Assembly (NCBI GenBank): GCA_031835245.1
Contig: JAVKOQ010000211.1
Location: 1-64,000 of the forward strand
Origin: Balamuthia mandrillaris
Lineage: Eukaryota; Discosea; Longamoebia; Balamuthiidae
DNA length: 64,000 nucleotides
Direction: 5' to 3'
The position numbers and the translations under genes were made by a program. Below are positions 63,001-64,000 of the stretch, in pieces (position 1 is the first letter of the stretch; the number at the start of each line of letters is the position of its first letter). The notes beneath the pieces are model-generated. The model saw only the letters and a list, made by a program, of their open reading frames with translations, did not search any database and was not told where the DNA came from.

Positions 63001-63559
63001 AGAGGAGTGAAGAAGGGTGACACAACAAAGAATGAAAGAAGAAAGAAGAGAGTAGAGAAAAGAGAAGAAGAATACGAGGGAAGCAAGAGAGAACGAGGAG
63101 GAGAAATTATTTTTTTAAAAAAAAAGGTACATGTGAAATCAAGGTCAAGGTCTAACGTCTCATCACGAACACGGCGTTTGTCTCCAGAGACCAGAGTTCG
63201 AATCTGAAGGAAACCATATAGAACGACACCGGGTGAAAAAAAAAAAATCAGAAAAGAAGTAAGTTTATAAAATAAATAAAAAATATATTTCTGACAAAGA
63301 TGAATGAATGATGGAAATGAAAAAAATATTTTTTTTTTTGAGACAAAGGTTTTATAAAAACAAAGTCAAACCTGCGTCAATCCTTTCTTTGCTGTCTTCT
63401 CCATTTTGTTCAAACAACAACAAAAAAAAGGTTGGAGGAGGAAAAAAAACAAGAAAGGGGGAACGAAGAGCTTCTTTCCTGTTCTTCCTCTCTTCTTTTT
63501 TGTTGCTCTTTTTCTTGTCTTTTCCGAGAGGGGAAAAAGGCGGAGGGGCAAACGGACAT
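60006..63559 (-). CDS. pten: PTEN-family phosphoinositide 3-phosphatase with long Gln/Ser-rich tail
   Basis: Minus-strand exons: 63554-63559 (start, inferred), 63131-63203, 62779-62951, 62118-62383, 61936-62017, 61573-61832, 60006-61479. Phases close to 777 residues. The N-terminal PIP2-binding motif VSGDKRRVRDETLDLDL and IIAMGFPAE match PTEN closely. The phosphatase has GWPDHHAPP (WPD loop) and the exact PTEN P-loop HCKAGKGRTG, then VTVPSQIRYVKYLSKLL. The C2 domain (KIILEPIADVDM, KAVHIPICMIKAGRRYKSKW, YAFHTSFI, LKNKSFPEGFVV) is present. A tail of about 350 residues rich in Gln, His, Ser and Pro replaces the short PDZ-ended tail of animal PTEN. It should hydrolyse PI(3,4,5)P3, opposing PI3K at the leading edge. 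The first coding exon (ATG-TCC) is the weakest part; an in-frame ATG at 63583 would add eight residues. Confidence 0.9.
62490..62760 (-). repeat. GAGAA pentamer and GACGAAGAGAAC 12-mer minisatellites in PTEN intron
   Basis: About 150 nt of (AGAGA)n pentamers run to 62637. About ten copies of a 12-bp unit follow up to 62760, all inside the intron 62384-62778. On the PTEN sense strand the tracts read pyrimidine-rich. Confidence 0.92.
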
Positions 63560-63583
63560 GAATTGCCCTCTCCCAAAGTTCAT

Positions 63584-64000
63584 GGCGGAGGCTGACGACA
63601 TCAAATTCGATAATGATTTCGGTAAATAAAGATGACGTCATGCATCTTATGCGAGATGGTCAGGCAAAAAGCATGAAACAAAAATTTTTGTTGGCGAAAA
63701 GTTGGCGTTGGTCACAAATCCTTCAATTTTTGAGCTGTAATGGTGCAGTATTTTTTTTATTATTTTATTTTATTTATTTATTTTTTTATTGTTGCTTTGT
63801 TTTTTCTTATTCAACTTGAGAAGAAGAAGGAGAAGAAGAAGAAGAAGAAGAAGAAGAAGAAGAAGAAGAAGAAGAAGAACAAGAACAAGAAAAGGAACAA
63901 GAAGAAGAATGAGAAGGAGAAGGAGAGGAAGAAGAACCAGGAGGACAATACGGGCAACAGTGAGGCGGTTTGTACAACGGCGACTGGCGGTCCTTGCTCG
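63584..64000. other. Right edge: intergenic with (GAA)n, possible gene entering from the right
   Basis: T-rich at 63735-63800, then GAAGAA repeats at 63825-63915. On the minus strand the last 90 bases could encode QSPLYKPPHCCPYCPPG followed by a Ser run, which may be the 3' part of an unseen exon. Support is weak. Confidence 0.3.

Overview
This window is nuclear DNA of a protist, most likely an amoebozoan of the Acanthamoeba/Balamuthia kind. The evidence is short GT-AG introns (about 50-350 nt), a domain mix of PH-gelsolin, PTEN, SPX-ankyrin, TKL-type kinase and piggyBac, and pervasive simple repeats. The species call is inference. Exon joins were read by eye. For nine multi-exon genes every intron phase closes and the summed coding length is a multiple of three.

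Layout. 1-3546 holds a BRPF-like chromatin reader (running off the left edge) and a PH-gelsolin actin-binding protein, both on the minus strand. A tRNA-Ile(AAT) lies at 3940. 4.4-8.2 kb holds three small intronless genes of two unfamiliar families. 9-20 kb is a housekeeping block: RIF1 (14 exons, minus), HSP20 (plus), a TopBP1-like BRCT protein (minus), a PhnD-like binding protein (plus) and a HAD hydrolase (minus). 20.3-21.7 kb is an unrecognised six-exon gene. 22.3-23.9 kb is a piggyBac transposase. 24-40.2 kb is an accessory island with ten more small-family genes, an apparently whole Ty1/copia element (29271-34365) and a second tRNA-Ile(AAT) in opposite orientation. 40.7-63.6 kb is again housekeeping: a four-CBS protein, an SPX-ankyrin protein, NUP98, a 2972-residue kinase-like protein and PTEN.

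The main candidate for an undescribed system is the set of 13 small genes. Family A (seven copies) carries an acidic amphipathic helix and an LGSGFRYLKP-type motif followed by a lysine/arginine tail. Families B and C (six copies) share a CSP..SPPH.F..DP-type N-terminal motif, and both B members carry a YPF.S.PNDFI.AP motif before a basic tail. Members differ at third codon positions while the motifs hold, so selection appears to act on protein. They sit around transposons, which looks like a lineage-specific, fast-turnover gene island. Function is unknown.
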